Source: Nelumbo lutea (lineage: Eukaryota > Streptophyta > Magnoliopsida > Proteales > Nelumbonaceae). From it: 64,000 nt of DNA. Positions 23,146-34,012 of this stretch are shown here, piece by piece (position 1 is the stretch's first letter; every line of letters begins with the position of its first letter). The notes under the pieces were generated by a model. The model was not told where the DNA came from and did no database searches. It saw only the letters and a list, made by a program, of their open reading frames with translations. The translations under genes and the position numbers were made by a program. The stretch spans positions 56,719,759-56,783,758 of the forward strand of contig JAKGHH010000003.1 in assembly GCA_022828595.1 (NCBI GenBank), read 5' to 3'.

Positions 23146-23354
23146 TGATAACTCGAGTAGAATGAGAAACTCTTCTTCCTTTTTTTCTTATTGTTCTGCC
23201 TTTGTAGGGAATGATATATATATATATATATATACACACCTCTCCTAGTTATATGTAAATTCTGGTTCTACCTCTCCTAGTTACATACAAACTTAGGATG
23301 AGATTTATCCCTGAATTCAAGAGATATCCCCTAGTTTTACAGTTCACGCCAATA
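23146..23354 (-). repeat. 3' LTR of copia-1
   Basis: On the sense strand it begins TATTGGCGTGAAC and ends GAGTTATCA. It carries a TA microsatellite at 23215-23233, longer than in the partner LTR. Confidence 0.9.
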
Positions 23355-23399
23355 CTCCCCCTCACGTTGGTGCGTACAGATCTTGGATGCCCAACTTGC

Positions 23400-24241
23400 C
23401 AAGTGAGCTATAGAAGTTTTTACTGGATACAGCCTTTGTAAGTATATCTGCCAACTAGTCTTCAGATTTGACAAAGGGAAATCGAATGGTTATGTCTTCG
23501 ATATTTTGTTTGATGAAATGCCGGTCCACCTCCACATGCTTTGTTCTATCATGTCACAGAATAGGTCCATTGCAAAGGTTGGGGGAAACCAATTTCAGTC
23601 ATCAGTCTTCTCAGCCAAAGTAGCTCGCACAACCCTTTAGCCATTCCTCAAAATTCAGCTTCAACACTTGATAGGGCCACGACCTTCTATTTTTACTCCT
23701 CCATGTCACCAGATTTCCACCGACGAATGTAAAGTACCGTGAGGTGGATTTTCTATTTGAGACATTTTTGGCCCAATCTGCATCTGTGTAGCCTTCTATC
23801 TTTAGATGATCATTTTTTAAGAACATGAGTCTTTTTTTCAAGTGAGGACTTCAAGTATCGAAGAATCCGCATTACAACATTCATGTGATCTTCGCTTGGG
23901 CAATGCATGAACTGGCTTACTACGCTGACGGTGTAGGCAATTTCTAGACAAGTATGGGAAAGGTAAATGAGTTTACCCACCAGCCTTTGGTATCTCTCCT
24001 TATTGGTAGGTACTTGGTCTAGGTATTCTCCAAGTCTATGGTTCTGAACAATTCGTGTGTTTGCCGGTTTGCACTCCAACTGTCCCACTTCAGAGAGTAA
24101 GTCCAAGGTGTATTTCCGTTGGGATAGAAATATGCCTTCCTTTGATCTAGCAACTTCAATCCCTAGAAAGTACTTGAGCCCACCTAAGTTCTTCATCTCA
24201 AACTCAGTTGCCAATTGCTTCTGCAGTGTTGCTATTTCTCC
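23400..24241 (-). pseudogene. Copia-1 RT tail and ribonuclease H remnant
   Basis: The - strand frame from about 24241 to 23820 encodes EFEMKNLGGLKYFLGIEVA, LSQRKYTLDLL and ILRYLKSS, the RT connection region. A shifted frame (23841-23611) encodes IEGYTDADWAKNV, RKSTSRYFTFVGGNLVTW, the RNase H start. Decayed frames with stops continue to about 23400. A TAA at 24242-24244 separates it from the RT frame. Not functional. Confidence 0.9.
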
Positions 24242-25186
24242 TTAATCATTCCTTGTGATAATCATATCATCCACGTATATTATTAGGGTTGTCACATTTC
24301 CTCGTTGGTGCTTAAAAAATAGTGTATGATCTGAATTTCTTTGTTGGAAGCCATATTTTTTCATCGCAAGATTGAACCTCCCAAACCATGTCCGTGGAGA
24401 TTGTTTTAGTCCATATAGTGCTCGTTGTAACTTACACACAACTTGGTTCTGGGAGTTTGCTGTATAACCAGGTGGGATGTCCATGTATACCTCCTCTTCA
24501 AGATCACCATGGAGGAAGGCGTTCTTCTCATCGAACTGGTGTACTGGGGAGAAAGTCTCTTGATAATCTACACCTTGTGTCTGGGTATATCCTTTTGCGA
24601 CCAACCTTGCTTTGTATCTCTCGACTGTCCCGCCAGCCTTGTATTTGACGGAAAATACCCATTTACACCCTACCGGTCTTTTCCCTTCAGGCAAGGTGAC
24701 TAGAGTCCATGTCTTGTTCTTCAGTAGTGCCTCCATCTCTTCTTGTATGGCCCGAGTCCATTTCAGGTTTGTCAAAGCTTCTTGGACACTGGTGGGAATA
24801 TGATTAAAGGACAATTCTTGCACAAATGATTTTAGAGTTTTGGTGAGTCTCTTCGTTGATACATAGTTGGCAATTGGATACTTTGTCCTCCTATCCTCAA
24901 CATATGGAGAATATCTATTTGGCGATTTTCCACGATTATGCCTGAAAGGTAAGGTGTAGCCAGCCGAAGTATCGTTAGAGCTTGAAGGTGTGGTAGGGGA
25001 GGTTACCTCGTGGATGCTCTCACGTGCTTTCGGGATATCCTCAGGAGGTGGGCTTTCCGGTACTGGCGAGGTTGGGGTCTCTACTTCTTCTGCTAGTAGG
25101 GGCGGCGATTCCGACGTTGAGGTCTCTATAGATATTTCTGGTGTAGCCTCTATAGGTGTCTTACCGGTTGCTTCATTGACCACCAT
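24242..25186 (-). pseudogene. Copia-1 reverse transcriptase, in-frame deletion
   Basis: An uninterrupted 314-codon frame. Residues 1-140 are the low-complexity IN-RT linker. RT starts near 145 (MEALLKNKTWTLV), with YKARLVAKGYTQTQGVDY (191-208), ETFSPV, FLHGDLEEEVYMDIPPGY, RALYGLKQSPRTW and IIYVDDMIITRND at the end. The YVDD active site is intact. At residue 215/216 ETFSPV runs straight into HQFDEKNAFLHG; plant copia elements have about 20 residues between these motifs, and the first catalytic aspartate (DVKNAFLHG) is retained one residue away as D219. The deletion would remove a helix of the palm, so this frame is probably inactive though open. Confidence 0.9.
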
Positions 25187-25189
25187 TTC

Positions 25190-25972
25190 TGTTAAAGCAC
25201 TCGTATTCGGCCGGTCAGGTAAAAACCAATTATGTTCTTCACTCTAACTCTCCCCATGAAGAGAATAATTGGTTGTGGAAGGAGAGTAGAAGGTTTCAGA
25301 TTCCAGAAAGGTGGCATCCATGGTAACATAGGTACGGTGGGTGACTGGGTCATAACATCGGTACCCTTTCTAGTGTAGCGCATACCCCAAGAATATGCAT
25401 CGAGCTGCCCGTGGATTCAGTTTTGTACGTTGATTTGGGTGTAGATGCACGAACGCCACGCAGCCAAAAACTCAAAGTGGAATCATCAAAACAGAGGGCA
25501 ATGAGACATGAGATGAAAGAGCTTGTAATGGTGTTTTAAACTATAAGACCCGTGATGCTATTCGGTTAAGGAGGTGCACGGCGGTAGCAACAGCATCAGC
25601 CCAATGTCGGTTAGGTACATGTGCTCCAAGTAACAGGGTGCGGACAATTTCGAGTATGTGCTGGTTCTTCCTTTCAGCAATGTCATTCTGCTATGGAGTT
25701 TGGGGGCATGAAGTCTCATGAAGTAATCCATGGACCCGGAAATAATCTTGGAACTGTTAATTCATGTATTCCCTGCCATTATCAGACTAGAGTACTTGAA
25801 TCTGTGATTTGAATTGAGTCTTCACCATTATATGCAAGGATTGAAAGATGGTCAGCACTTCATCTTTATGTTTTAGCAGATATAACCATGTCATGCGAGT
25901 GCAATCATCAACAAAGATTACAAACCATCGGAATCCAGAAACTGTAGTCACCGGGGATGGCCCCCACACATC
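25190..25972 (-). pseudogene. Copia-1 integrase remnant
   Basis: Read from 25972 downwards: SDVWGPSPV, FRWFVIFVDDCTRMTWLYLL, then in shifted frames SDNG-EY, a decayed NDIAERKNQHIL and, towards 25400, RAARCIFLGYA. These are the D, D and E landmarks of the retroviral-type integrase core and its C-terminal part. Multiple stops are present. The zinc-binding N-terminal part is missing, because the foreign LTR joins the frame just before SDVWG. Confidence 0.85.
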
Positions 25973-27652
25973 TGAATGGATGAGAGATCCATCCCATGGA
26001 CGCCCAAAGATTGCGGAATAAGGGGGCGAATTTCAAAAATTTTTCTCTCCCTTCAACTGGGAATCACATTCCCTATTTAGAAAATCATATTTTCAATGAT
26101 CATTCTTGAACCTTAAACTGAACCAGATCTGAACCAAAAGGAATAGGAGAGAATTATACCTGATACGGAAAAGTAATATCTCCCAACGAAGGTGTTCACG
26201 CCCAAGGAAGGATCCAAAGACTGCTCCCACTGAAGATGGCGCAGTGCAGGATGGAGCAGAATCAGCAGTGTTCTTCCCCAAGAACTCTGTCCTTCGCAAG
26301 AATCAGTAGAATGGTACATGAGCACAGCTTCCTTTCAATCATTTCTCAAAGAACTAATGTCAAGATCCAATCTTGACTTCTCCCACAACTGGAGATCGAA
26401 CTGGAAAACAGGGCGGCAAGAACAGGGAGGCGGCAAGAGAGTATTCGCAGGGTGCAGAATTCTCTCTTCTTGATTTCAGCACTAAAGAGGATCTGATGTA
26501 TGTATGTTAAAGGCTGCCGCCCCCTCCTTCCTTTTGTTAACTTAAAAGATCAGCTCCTAATCCCATTAGGAGCTGCTTATCCAAATCATATTTGGATCAG
26601 CCTTCTCTTCTATTGATAAGGATAAACCCTTATCTTATCTGCAGATTAGATTAACTTTCTCCTAATCATATTAGGAGGTTTCTAGATTTGAATCACATTC
26701 AGATCTGGACTCTCTGAGTGGATAGGATTAAGACCCTATCCTATCTGCTAATCTATCTCAGAATTCGTCCATTTAATTAACTAAATAAATAGCCCTGTTC
26801 GAAATGGGCTTTTAGGCCCATTAAACTTATGTGCACACTTAACCTTTCTAACTGTTGCCCAGTTGGGCTTCCTTGTATGGTGTGGGACCCAAGAATTGAT
26901 CTACACATCAGCCATATGGGTTCGACCCAGCCTTTGTTACAAGGCCTGGTCGAATGCACTATTAAAGACAGTGCACCCCCTGAAACCCATCGAATGGGCT
27001 CTATGGGCCCAACACTTACCCTAAGTGGTCCCTGGGCCAAGCCACCTTGTAACACCCAGGGACTGTGGGCAGATGCAAGATTATCCCATCAGGTATTATC
27101 CTCAATGGTCTTACACTTAACCTCTCAGCCCTTAATGATCATACACTGCCCGACAAGAGAGGACCTCTCCCTCGACTGCAAGGAACAGTGTTGCACTCTC
27201 CACTTATATGGATCCCGGGAATTAAAACCTTTGCAAACATTTTAGAAACCATAATATATACTTTTATATCTCATATAAAATATACTTTGCAAAACAAATC
27301 TCAACGGTTGAAATCGGCTGCTGGCAGTCTTGGTTTCCAACAGTGAGAGTGCATCCCCGATCATTACCTTTGTCCGACAAAGGGGCTGATCCTGTCACTA
27401 TGATCACCCACTCAGATGAATTCTCGGATTGTCCCAACATACCCAGGTTTTGACCCCCGCTAAGGATCTCACTGATTGGTACATCAAAGACAGCCCGATC
27501 CGACACCTAGTGCAGTATCATAATCGAGTCTAGGGGTCGGGTGTAACTTTCCAGTTTTGCCCATCAATCTCCAAGGTCCAGGGCAATACTGGAAATCTGG
27601 TCCAGTTCAAAGATTCAATTAATCCCACACTGTATGTGCCTAGGGTCTAACA
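25973..27652 (-). mobile_element. Isolated LTR of the copia-2 family lodged in copia-1
   Basis: Inverted relative to the LTRs at 28290 and 35827 but matching them over most of its 1.68 kb: the GCGAATTTC and GATTGCGGAAT blocks near 26010, the TTCGCAGGGTGCAGAATTC block at 26446, the TATAAAATATACTTTGC block at 27284 and the CTAGGGGTCGGGTG block at 27528. Its - strand start is TGTTAGACCCTAGGCAC, so it lacks about 258 bp that follow TGTTAGAC in the copia-2 LTRs. The two flanks show no common 5-bp target duplication and lie in different parts of copia-1 (5' leader and integrase). Confidence 0.85.
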
Positions 27653-27794
27653 GCGGTCGCCTCCCGATGACCAAGATTTCACAGCGACCAGGATTTGCAG
27701 CGGTAATAGCAACGGATAGAGCCACTGCCGGCAACCAAGATTTCATAGCGATTAGGTCGTCGAGTTTATCACAAATCGGTATGCTCTGATACCA
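27653..27794 (-). other. Copia-1 leader and primer-binding site
   Basis: Remaining 5' leader of copia-1. The 12-nt TGGTATCAGAGC (- strand, 27794-27783) matches the 3' end of initiator tRNA-Met and directly abuts the 5' LTR. Repeated ACCAAGATTTCA-AGCGA words occur at 27679 and 27738. Confidence 0.85.
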
Positions 27795-28000
27795 TGATAA
27801 CTCGAGTAGAATGAGAAACTCTTCTTCCTTTTTTCTTATTGTTCTGCCTTTGCAGGAATGAGATATATATATACATAATACATACCTCTCCTAGTTATAT
27901 GTAAATTCTGGTTCTAACTCTCCTAGTTACATACAAACTTAGGATGAGATTTATCCCTAAATTTAAGGGATATCCCCTAGTTTTACAGCTCACGCCAATA
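27795..28000 (-). repeat. 5' LTR of copia-1
   Basis: Near-identical to 23146-23354; the main differences are the microsatellite length and a few substitutions. Confidence 0.9.
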
Positions 28001-28005
28001 AAATC

Positions 28006-28289
28006 CCCTTAACATATCAGTATTGTTTTTAAGTAAAGGGAAAATGAAAAGTTTTATTGAATTATCAAGAAAAGGCAAGAGGGGGGATGTGTAGCTTCAC
28101 CTCAAAACTATACCAGGAGCAAAATCTTCATTTACTAGCTTAGAACGAGAAATAAAGAATTTTAGGAAGAATACTAAGGATGAAAACCATTTGCACATCA
28201 AATTTCTTAAAGGTGTAAATTGGATCGAACTGAGTCGTGCTTTCTACCTTTGGAGTTACCTCTGGGATATTTCAGGCCCGACACGGCCC
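28006..28289. other. Spacer between two copia elements
   Basis: Non-coding. Its end (TTCAGGCCCGACACGGCCC) continues after copia-2 as GGCCCATGGCATGAACC at 37764, so copia-2 was inserted into a GGCCC-containing dispersed repeat. Similar CCCGACACAACCC words lie at 38575. Confidence 0.6.
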
Positions 28290-30224
28290 TGTTAGACAGT
28301 TTTGTATGCCCTTAGCTTCAATCAATATGATGTACTTTATAAGTTTATTGTAAATGAATAAAAGTGCATATTTGATTCATGTTCCCTTGGTATGTTTCTG
28401 TGTAATACCCTTAAACTGGACACTTAATGAGACTCGTGTTAGTTTAGAATGTTCACAGCCAGTGGGTCGGTCTGGGAAGACCTATCTTGACAGGGATGAC
28501 ACTATGGTGCCACTAAGTCGGTTGGGGTGGCATGTCTCAGTTGCCAGGGTGAGACCCTAGGCACATACAATGTAGGATTAATTGAATCTTTGAACTGGAC
28601 CAGATTACTAGTATTGCCCTGGACCTTGGAGATTGATGGGCAAAACTGGAAAGTTACACCCAACCCCTAGACTCGATTATGATACTACACTAGGTGTCGG
28701 ATTGGGTTGTCTTTGATATACCAATCAGTGAGATCCTTAGCGGGGGTCAAAACCTGGGTATGTCGGGACAGTCTGAGAATTCATCTGAGTGGGTGATCAT
28801 AGTGACAGGATCAGCCCCTTTGTCGGACAAAGGTAATGATCGAGGATGCACTCTCACTGATGGAAACCAAGACTGCCGGCAGCCGATTTCAATCGTTGAG
28901 ATTTGTTTTGCAAAATATATTTTATATGAGATATACAAGTATATATATATTATGGTTTCGAAATGATTTGCAAAATGTTTTAATTCCTGGGATCCATATA
29001 AGTAGAGAGTGCAATACTGTTCCTTGCAGCCAAGGGAGAGGTCCTCTCTTATCGGGCAATGTGTAACCATTATGGGCTGAGAGGTTAAGTGTAAGACCAT
29101 TGAGGATAATACCTGATGGGCTAATCTTGCATCTACCCACAGTCCCTAGGTGTTACAAAGTGGCTTGGCCCAGGGACCAATTAGGGTAAGTGTTGGGCCC
29201 ATAGAGCCCATAAGATGGGTTTCGGGGGTGTGCTATCCATAACAGTGTATTCGACCAGGCCTAGTAAAACCCATGTGGCTGATGTGTAGATCAATGTTTG
29301 GGTCCCACGCCATACAAGGAAGCCCAACTGGGCATTAGTTTTGGAAGGCTAAGTGAGTACATATCCTTAAAGGGGCCTTAAGCCCATTTCGAACTAGGCT
29401 GATTTGATCAGTCAATTAAAAGGGGCAAATTCTGAGATGGATCAGCTGATAGGATTCGGCCTAGACCCTATCCACTTAGAGATTCCAAGATCTAAATAAG
29501 ATTTAGATCTGAAAGCCTCATAATTAGATTAGGAGATGGCTGATCTGATCTGCAAATAAGATAAGAGTTATCCCTTATCACTCAAATGGACTTCTAATCC
29601 AAATATGATTTGGATCACCAACTCCTAATGGGATTAGGAGCTGGTCCTTTTAAGGTTATAAAAGGAGGGGGCGGCAGCCTTTTTAACATGCAACCCAAAA
29701 ACCCTTGTCTTCAGAGCTGAAATCACAAGAAGAGAGAATTCTGCACCCTACGAATACTCTCTTGTCGCCTCCTTCCTGCAGCCGCCACCTCCAGTAGTTC
29801 AACCTCCTACAGGAGTAATCAATATTTGATCTTGATACCAGTCTTTTGGGGAAAAGATTGATTAGAGTTGTATTCACAAGCCATCATGTTGATTCTTGCA
29901 AAGGGTCAAGTTCTTTTAGAAGAACATTGTTGATTTTGCTCCATCCTACACTACGCCATTTTCAGTGGGAGCAGATTTTGGATCCTTCCTTGGGCGTGAA
30001 CACCTCCATTGGGAGATACTGTTTCTCTGTATCAGGTGCACCCTCCCTCTTAATCCTTTTGGTTTAGGTCTGGTTTGGTTAATGGTTCAAGATTGATCCT
30101 TGAAAAATATATTTTTCTAATATAGGGAATTCGATTCCTTGCAAATATGGGATAAATTTTTGAAATTCGCCCAATCCATTCCGCAAGATTTGGGCATCCA
30201 TATGATGGATATCCTATCCCTTCA
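28290..30224 (+). repeat. 5' LTR of copia-2
   Basis: Carries a TATA-like GGTTATAAAAGGAGG at 29655, presumably the core promoter, about 565 bp before the LTR end. The first 292 bp are identical to the 3' LTR, while the next stretch differs by roughly 7% by eye. Confidence 0.95.
29655..29667 (+). promoter_or_regulatory. Probable TATA box of the copia-2 5' LTR
   Basis: TTATAAAAGGAG preceded by repeated GGATTAGGAG-type words. The 3' LTR has the equivalent TTATAAAAAGAG at 37192. Position and sequence fit a plant TATA box; transcription start not determined. Confidence 0.55.
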
Positions 30225-31985
30225 ATGGTATCAGAACCAGGTTTAAATCTTGAACCAATTTGTTTCAGATCTGAACCTACGCAAATGGGCAGAAGGCATT
30301 CTACCCGATTTGCGCAGATATAGGTTTTGGGAAATTTGTTCCCAAAATTGATGGGCAAACAATCTGATTATTGTTTAGAATAGTTCTTTATGATTTTCTT
30401 GATTTATGGGTTGTTCGTACAAGAGGAGATTGAATTCTTGGTTTGCGCAGGGAACCTGCAAGATTTGTAGTTTCTTGATTTATTCATTACATTTAGTCTG
30501 TAAATAATTTTTTTTTATTTTTAGACTCAATGTATTAGGCATTCGATCTGGTGTAATTATAATAGAAATTAGGTTTTCTATTTCTATTTATTTTTGGATT
30601 GAAGATGGCGGCGCATGGAAGGAGATTTTGCAGATGGGACATTCGCTACCTGTAATTTGCAGTTTGTGAAACTGCGATCTGTGATCTAACCTCTATTTTG
30701 CATGATGGATTGTGTGAACAGCCCTATTTGATTGATTCTTGATTTTGTTTTATCAGTTCTTTAATTTCAGATTATTTTCTTAAATTAAAGATTATCAAAC
30801 CCTAGACCCATTCAAACCAAGATTGGTTCAAACTGTTTGGACCAAATCTAGGGTTTAATCAAGGCTGAAAGTCAACCCTAATTTTCCCACTAATGGGCCT
30901 GAGGATTGATATTTAATTAAATGGTTAATTCGGCCCAACCTGTAAAGGCCCAGTTTTAAATAGTTAAAACTGCCAAAAGCCCACTTCAAAGGTTAAAGCT
31001 ATATGGGCCGAACTAGGTAACCCTAATTCAGCCCATATACCTAGATAATATTAATGGTTAATATTATGGATTGAAAACGGGCTTCCAATGGGCCTTACAG
31101 ATGATTAATTGATTTGATCAATTTATCCCTACATAAGATGTATGGATGTGTGATGTGCTACGTACATGGGCCATAAGTGCTTGGCCCATGCTCAATTGAC
31201 AGTGGCTCTTGCGCACACCATAGCTGAATGCACATCATTGCCATGGTGTCCATTTTGGTCATTGGATGACCTCCCTAAGTGGTAGGCCCCACACCTCATC
31301 AAGAGGTTAGCTGTGGAACCCTAGCCTATTAAGGCCCACTGAAATCTGACTTTATGAAACTCAGTGGGAGCCACTTTGGTTTGACCTAAATCAAACTAGG
31401 GTGTAATAATTGTTCCCTCCAGCTGATATGAGTGCATGTGATAGGGAGATTCATATGATGAACTCTCTAAAGGCCTCCCAACATTAGCATGAGGATGGGT
31501 CCTTCAGTAATGAGGAAACACACCAGAAAATGGGCTATCCATTTGTTGTTGGGCTTATCTAAGTGTTTCATAAAATGATAGATGCGTCATAGACAGATGT
31601 GGGAGGGGCTTCACTAGAAAATGGGAACTCTCTCACGGTACCTTGGCGCTCACGAATATGATGGGTAAGCACTCACTGGACAGAAAGGTTTACCTAAAAA
31701 CGGCTTTGAACCTTGTCTGACAGAGGCCAAAGGGAAAACTCATATGATGAGTGGATATGATCCTTCATAGAAAGGTGGTGGGGTTATGCAACTGAAACAG
31801 TTGGCTCCATGCACCCTATGTGATTTTTCACATTTCCAAAGACAACCCGTACTCTCCGTCGCTGAGAAATGAGGAAAATATCAGAGATGAATAAATGGAA
31901 ATGGATCGTAGATTAAAATCCATATCTATGTAATGAACATGAATCAAATTAGGTTGTTGACTGATGTTTGCTCTTTTATCAAAAA
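30225..31985 (+). other. Copia-2 primer-binding site and long 5' leader
   Basis: The PBS at 30226-30244 has one mismatch (AACC for AGCC) to initiator tRNA-Met complement. A 1.7-kb untranslated leader follows, long for copia, with no credible open frame. Confidence 0.75.
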
Positions 31986-32957
31986 ATGGCAAACGGATCA
32001 TTTGCAAAGCTTCTTAATGACAACAAGCTTAAGGGCCCAAACTATGCCAACTGGTACAGGAACCTTATGCTGGTCCTAGCTTCTGAAAAGCTAGACAAAG
32101 TGGCAAAGAATCCTGCCCCGGAGCGTCCGGGCGATAGGGCTTCTGAGGCCCGAAGGAGAGACTATCAGGAATGGGAGGAGAAAAACTCCCTTGCCCGGTG
32201 TTACATCATTGCCTCCTTGGACAACCCAATACAGAGGCAGTTCGATCAGATCGAACTAGCCAATGACATATTGGACAGTCTCAGGATGATGTATGAAGAG
32301 CAGAATCATTCTACTCGACAAAAGGTCTTGAAACAGTTCATGACCGCACAAATGACCAAGGGCCAACAAGTTCATGACCATTGTCTTCGGATGATGGGAT
32401 ACATCAACGAACTGGAGGCTCTTGGATCCGGGCTGGACCTTGCGACCCAGATAGATGCTATCCTTAATTCTTTGCCTCATTCCTTTAATCCGTTCATTAT
32501 GAACTATAATATGAACAAGCTAAATGTCAGCTTGCAAGAGCTCAGCAATATGTTGCAAAGAGCTAAAGAACTTATTAGAAAGGATGAGCCTGTAGCTATG
32601 CTTGTTGAAGCTAGAAAGACAGGCAAGAGAAAGAGGAAGGGAAAGAAGCCTCAGAAGAAAGCCACTAAGGGTAAGAAGCAAAAGAAAGACAAAGCATCGG
32701 ATGCCTGTCACTTTTGCAAGAAGACCGGCCACTGGAAAAGGAACTGTCCTGCCTACCTGGAATCCAAGAAAGGTAATTTCGAAACTTGTCTTATAGAAAC
32801 CAATCTGTTGGTAGCTTCTGCATCCTGGTGTATTGACTCCGGGGCTTCAACTCATGCGTGTAACTCACTGCAGGGGTTCAAGGTAAGCAGAAGGCTGAGT
32901 GAAGGAGAAGTCACTCTACTTGGGGACTACTGCAACTGTTGCAGCCGCGGCCAATAG
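31986..32957 (+). pseudogene. Copia-2 gag with protease start
   Basis: The natural start is probably the ATG at 31986 (MANGSFAKLLNDNKLKGPNY), the seventh codon of the open frame. Residues 1 to about 205 are the copia gag core (YANWYRNLMLVL, TRQKVLKQFMTAQM, HDHCLRMMGYINELEALG). A Lys/Arg-rich stretch follows at about 215-240, then the zinc knuckle CHFCKKTGHWKRNC near 245-258 (CX2CX4HX4C). Protease begins at WCIDSGASTHAC, with the DSGA active site. A one-base change near 32930 shifts the frame, so the polyprotein stops at 32957 within protease. Gag itself is intact, so the product could still bind RNA and assemble. Confidence 0.93.
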
Positions 32958-34012
32958 GAACCGTGGAATTACTGTTTAGAGAATGAATAATTGTACTGAA
33001 AGATTGTCTTTATGTATAAAATTTAAGGAGAATTTTGATTTCTGTCTCAAAACTATGTGTAGATGGTTATTATGTCTTCTTCAGTAATACGATTACTATT
33101 AAAAGAAATAACAGATTCATCGCATACGGGGAACTGGAGAACGGTCTCTATGTTCTACATCCTTTTCTAGAAACTAACATAACCGAAACTACGTTGGCTG
33201 AAATCCACAAGGAGAGCCCGTGATACAGTTAATCCCACGTGTCTGTGGCATTACCAACTTGGCCACATCGGTGTTGACCGAATCACAAGGTTGGTAAAGG
33301 ATGGTCCTTTGGATTTTCTAACTGTAGAAGATGATGAAACGGCCATTTAACGATAAGCCTGAAAGATGTACAGGCACACTTGACCTAATACATACTGATG
33401 TATGTGGTCCCCTGAGTGTTAGGACACGGAATCAACACGTGTAATTTATCACCTTCACAAATGATTTTTCACGATATGGTTATGTGTACCTAATGAGACA
33501 CAAGTCTGAATCCTTTGAAAAGTTTAAAGAGTTTAGACAAGAGGTCGAGAAATAGTTAGAGAGAGAAATTAAAGCCCTTCGATCAGATCGAGGTGGCGAG
33601 TATCTCTCTAACAAATTCAGGGACTACTTAAAGGACAATGGGATAGTATCACAATTAGCTCCTCCTGCTACACCACAACTTAACGGTGTTTCAGAGAAGA
33701 GGAATACGACCTTATTGGATATGGTCTAGTCTCTTCTTAAACACTCAGAGTTGCCCACATCCTTTTGGGGTTACACATTAGAGACTGTGATTTACGTGCT
33801 GAATTGAGTTCCAACCAAATCGGTTCCGAATACTCTATATGAACTTTGGACCGGAAAGAAACCAAGTGTCAGACACTTGAAGATTTGGGGTTGTCCAGCA
33901 CACGTTAAAAGAATGAGTGCAGACAAGTTGGAATCCAAGACCAGTCGTTGCCCGTTTGTAGGCTACCAAAAGCTCTGTAGGTTACCTATTTTATGACCTA
34001 AGTGAGCAGAAA
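32958..34012 (+). pseudogene. Copia-2 protease end and integrase remnant
   Basis: LISVSKLCVDGYYVFF-like sequence near 33035, then LWHYQLGHIGVDRI (integrase zinc region) near 33248, TLDLIHTDVCGPLSV near 33380, ALRSDRGGEYLS near 33575 and PQLNGVSEKRNTTLLD near 33680 mark the D, D and E landmarks. At least five in-frame stops and several shifts break it. Integrase is the most decayed part of this element. Confidence 0.88.

Larger units (their letters stand above)
23146..28000 (-). mobile_element. Degenerate Ty1/copia retrotransposon (copia-1)
   Basis: LTRs of 209 bp (23146-23354) and 206 bp (27795-28000) are nearly identical and flanked by the 5-bp target duplication AAATC (23141-23145 and 28001-28005). 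The + strand GCTCTGATACCA at 27783-27794, next to the right LTR, is the complement of an initiator tRNA-Met primer-binding site. A GTGAGGGGGAG purine tract (- strand) abuts the left LTR. So the element is sense on the - strand. The order IN-RT-RNase H identifies copia. Gag, protease and the start of integrase are absent and an unrelated LTR (25973-27652) sits in their place. Confidence 0.93.

Noticed and set aside
28354..28560. Frames such as MNKSAYLIHVPLVCFC, repeated at 35891
   Set aside because: They lie inside the copia-2 LTRs; the repetition reflects LTR duplication, not a conserved gene.
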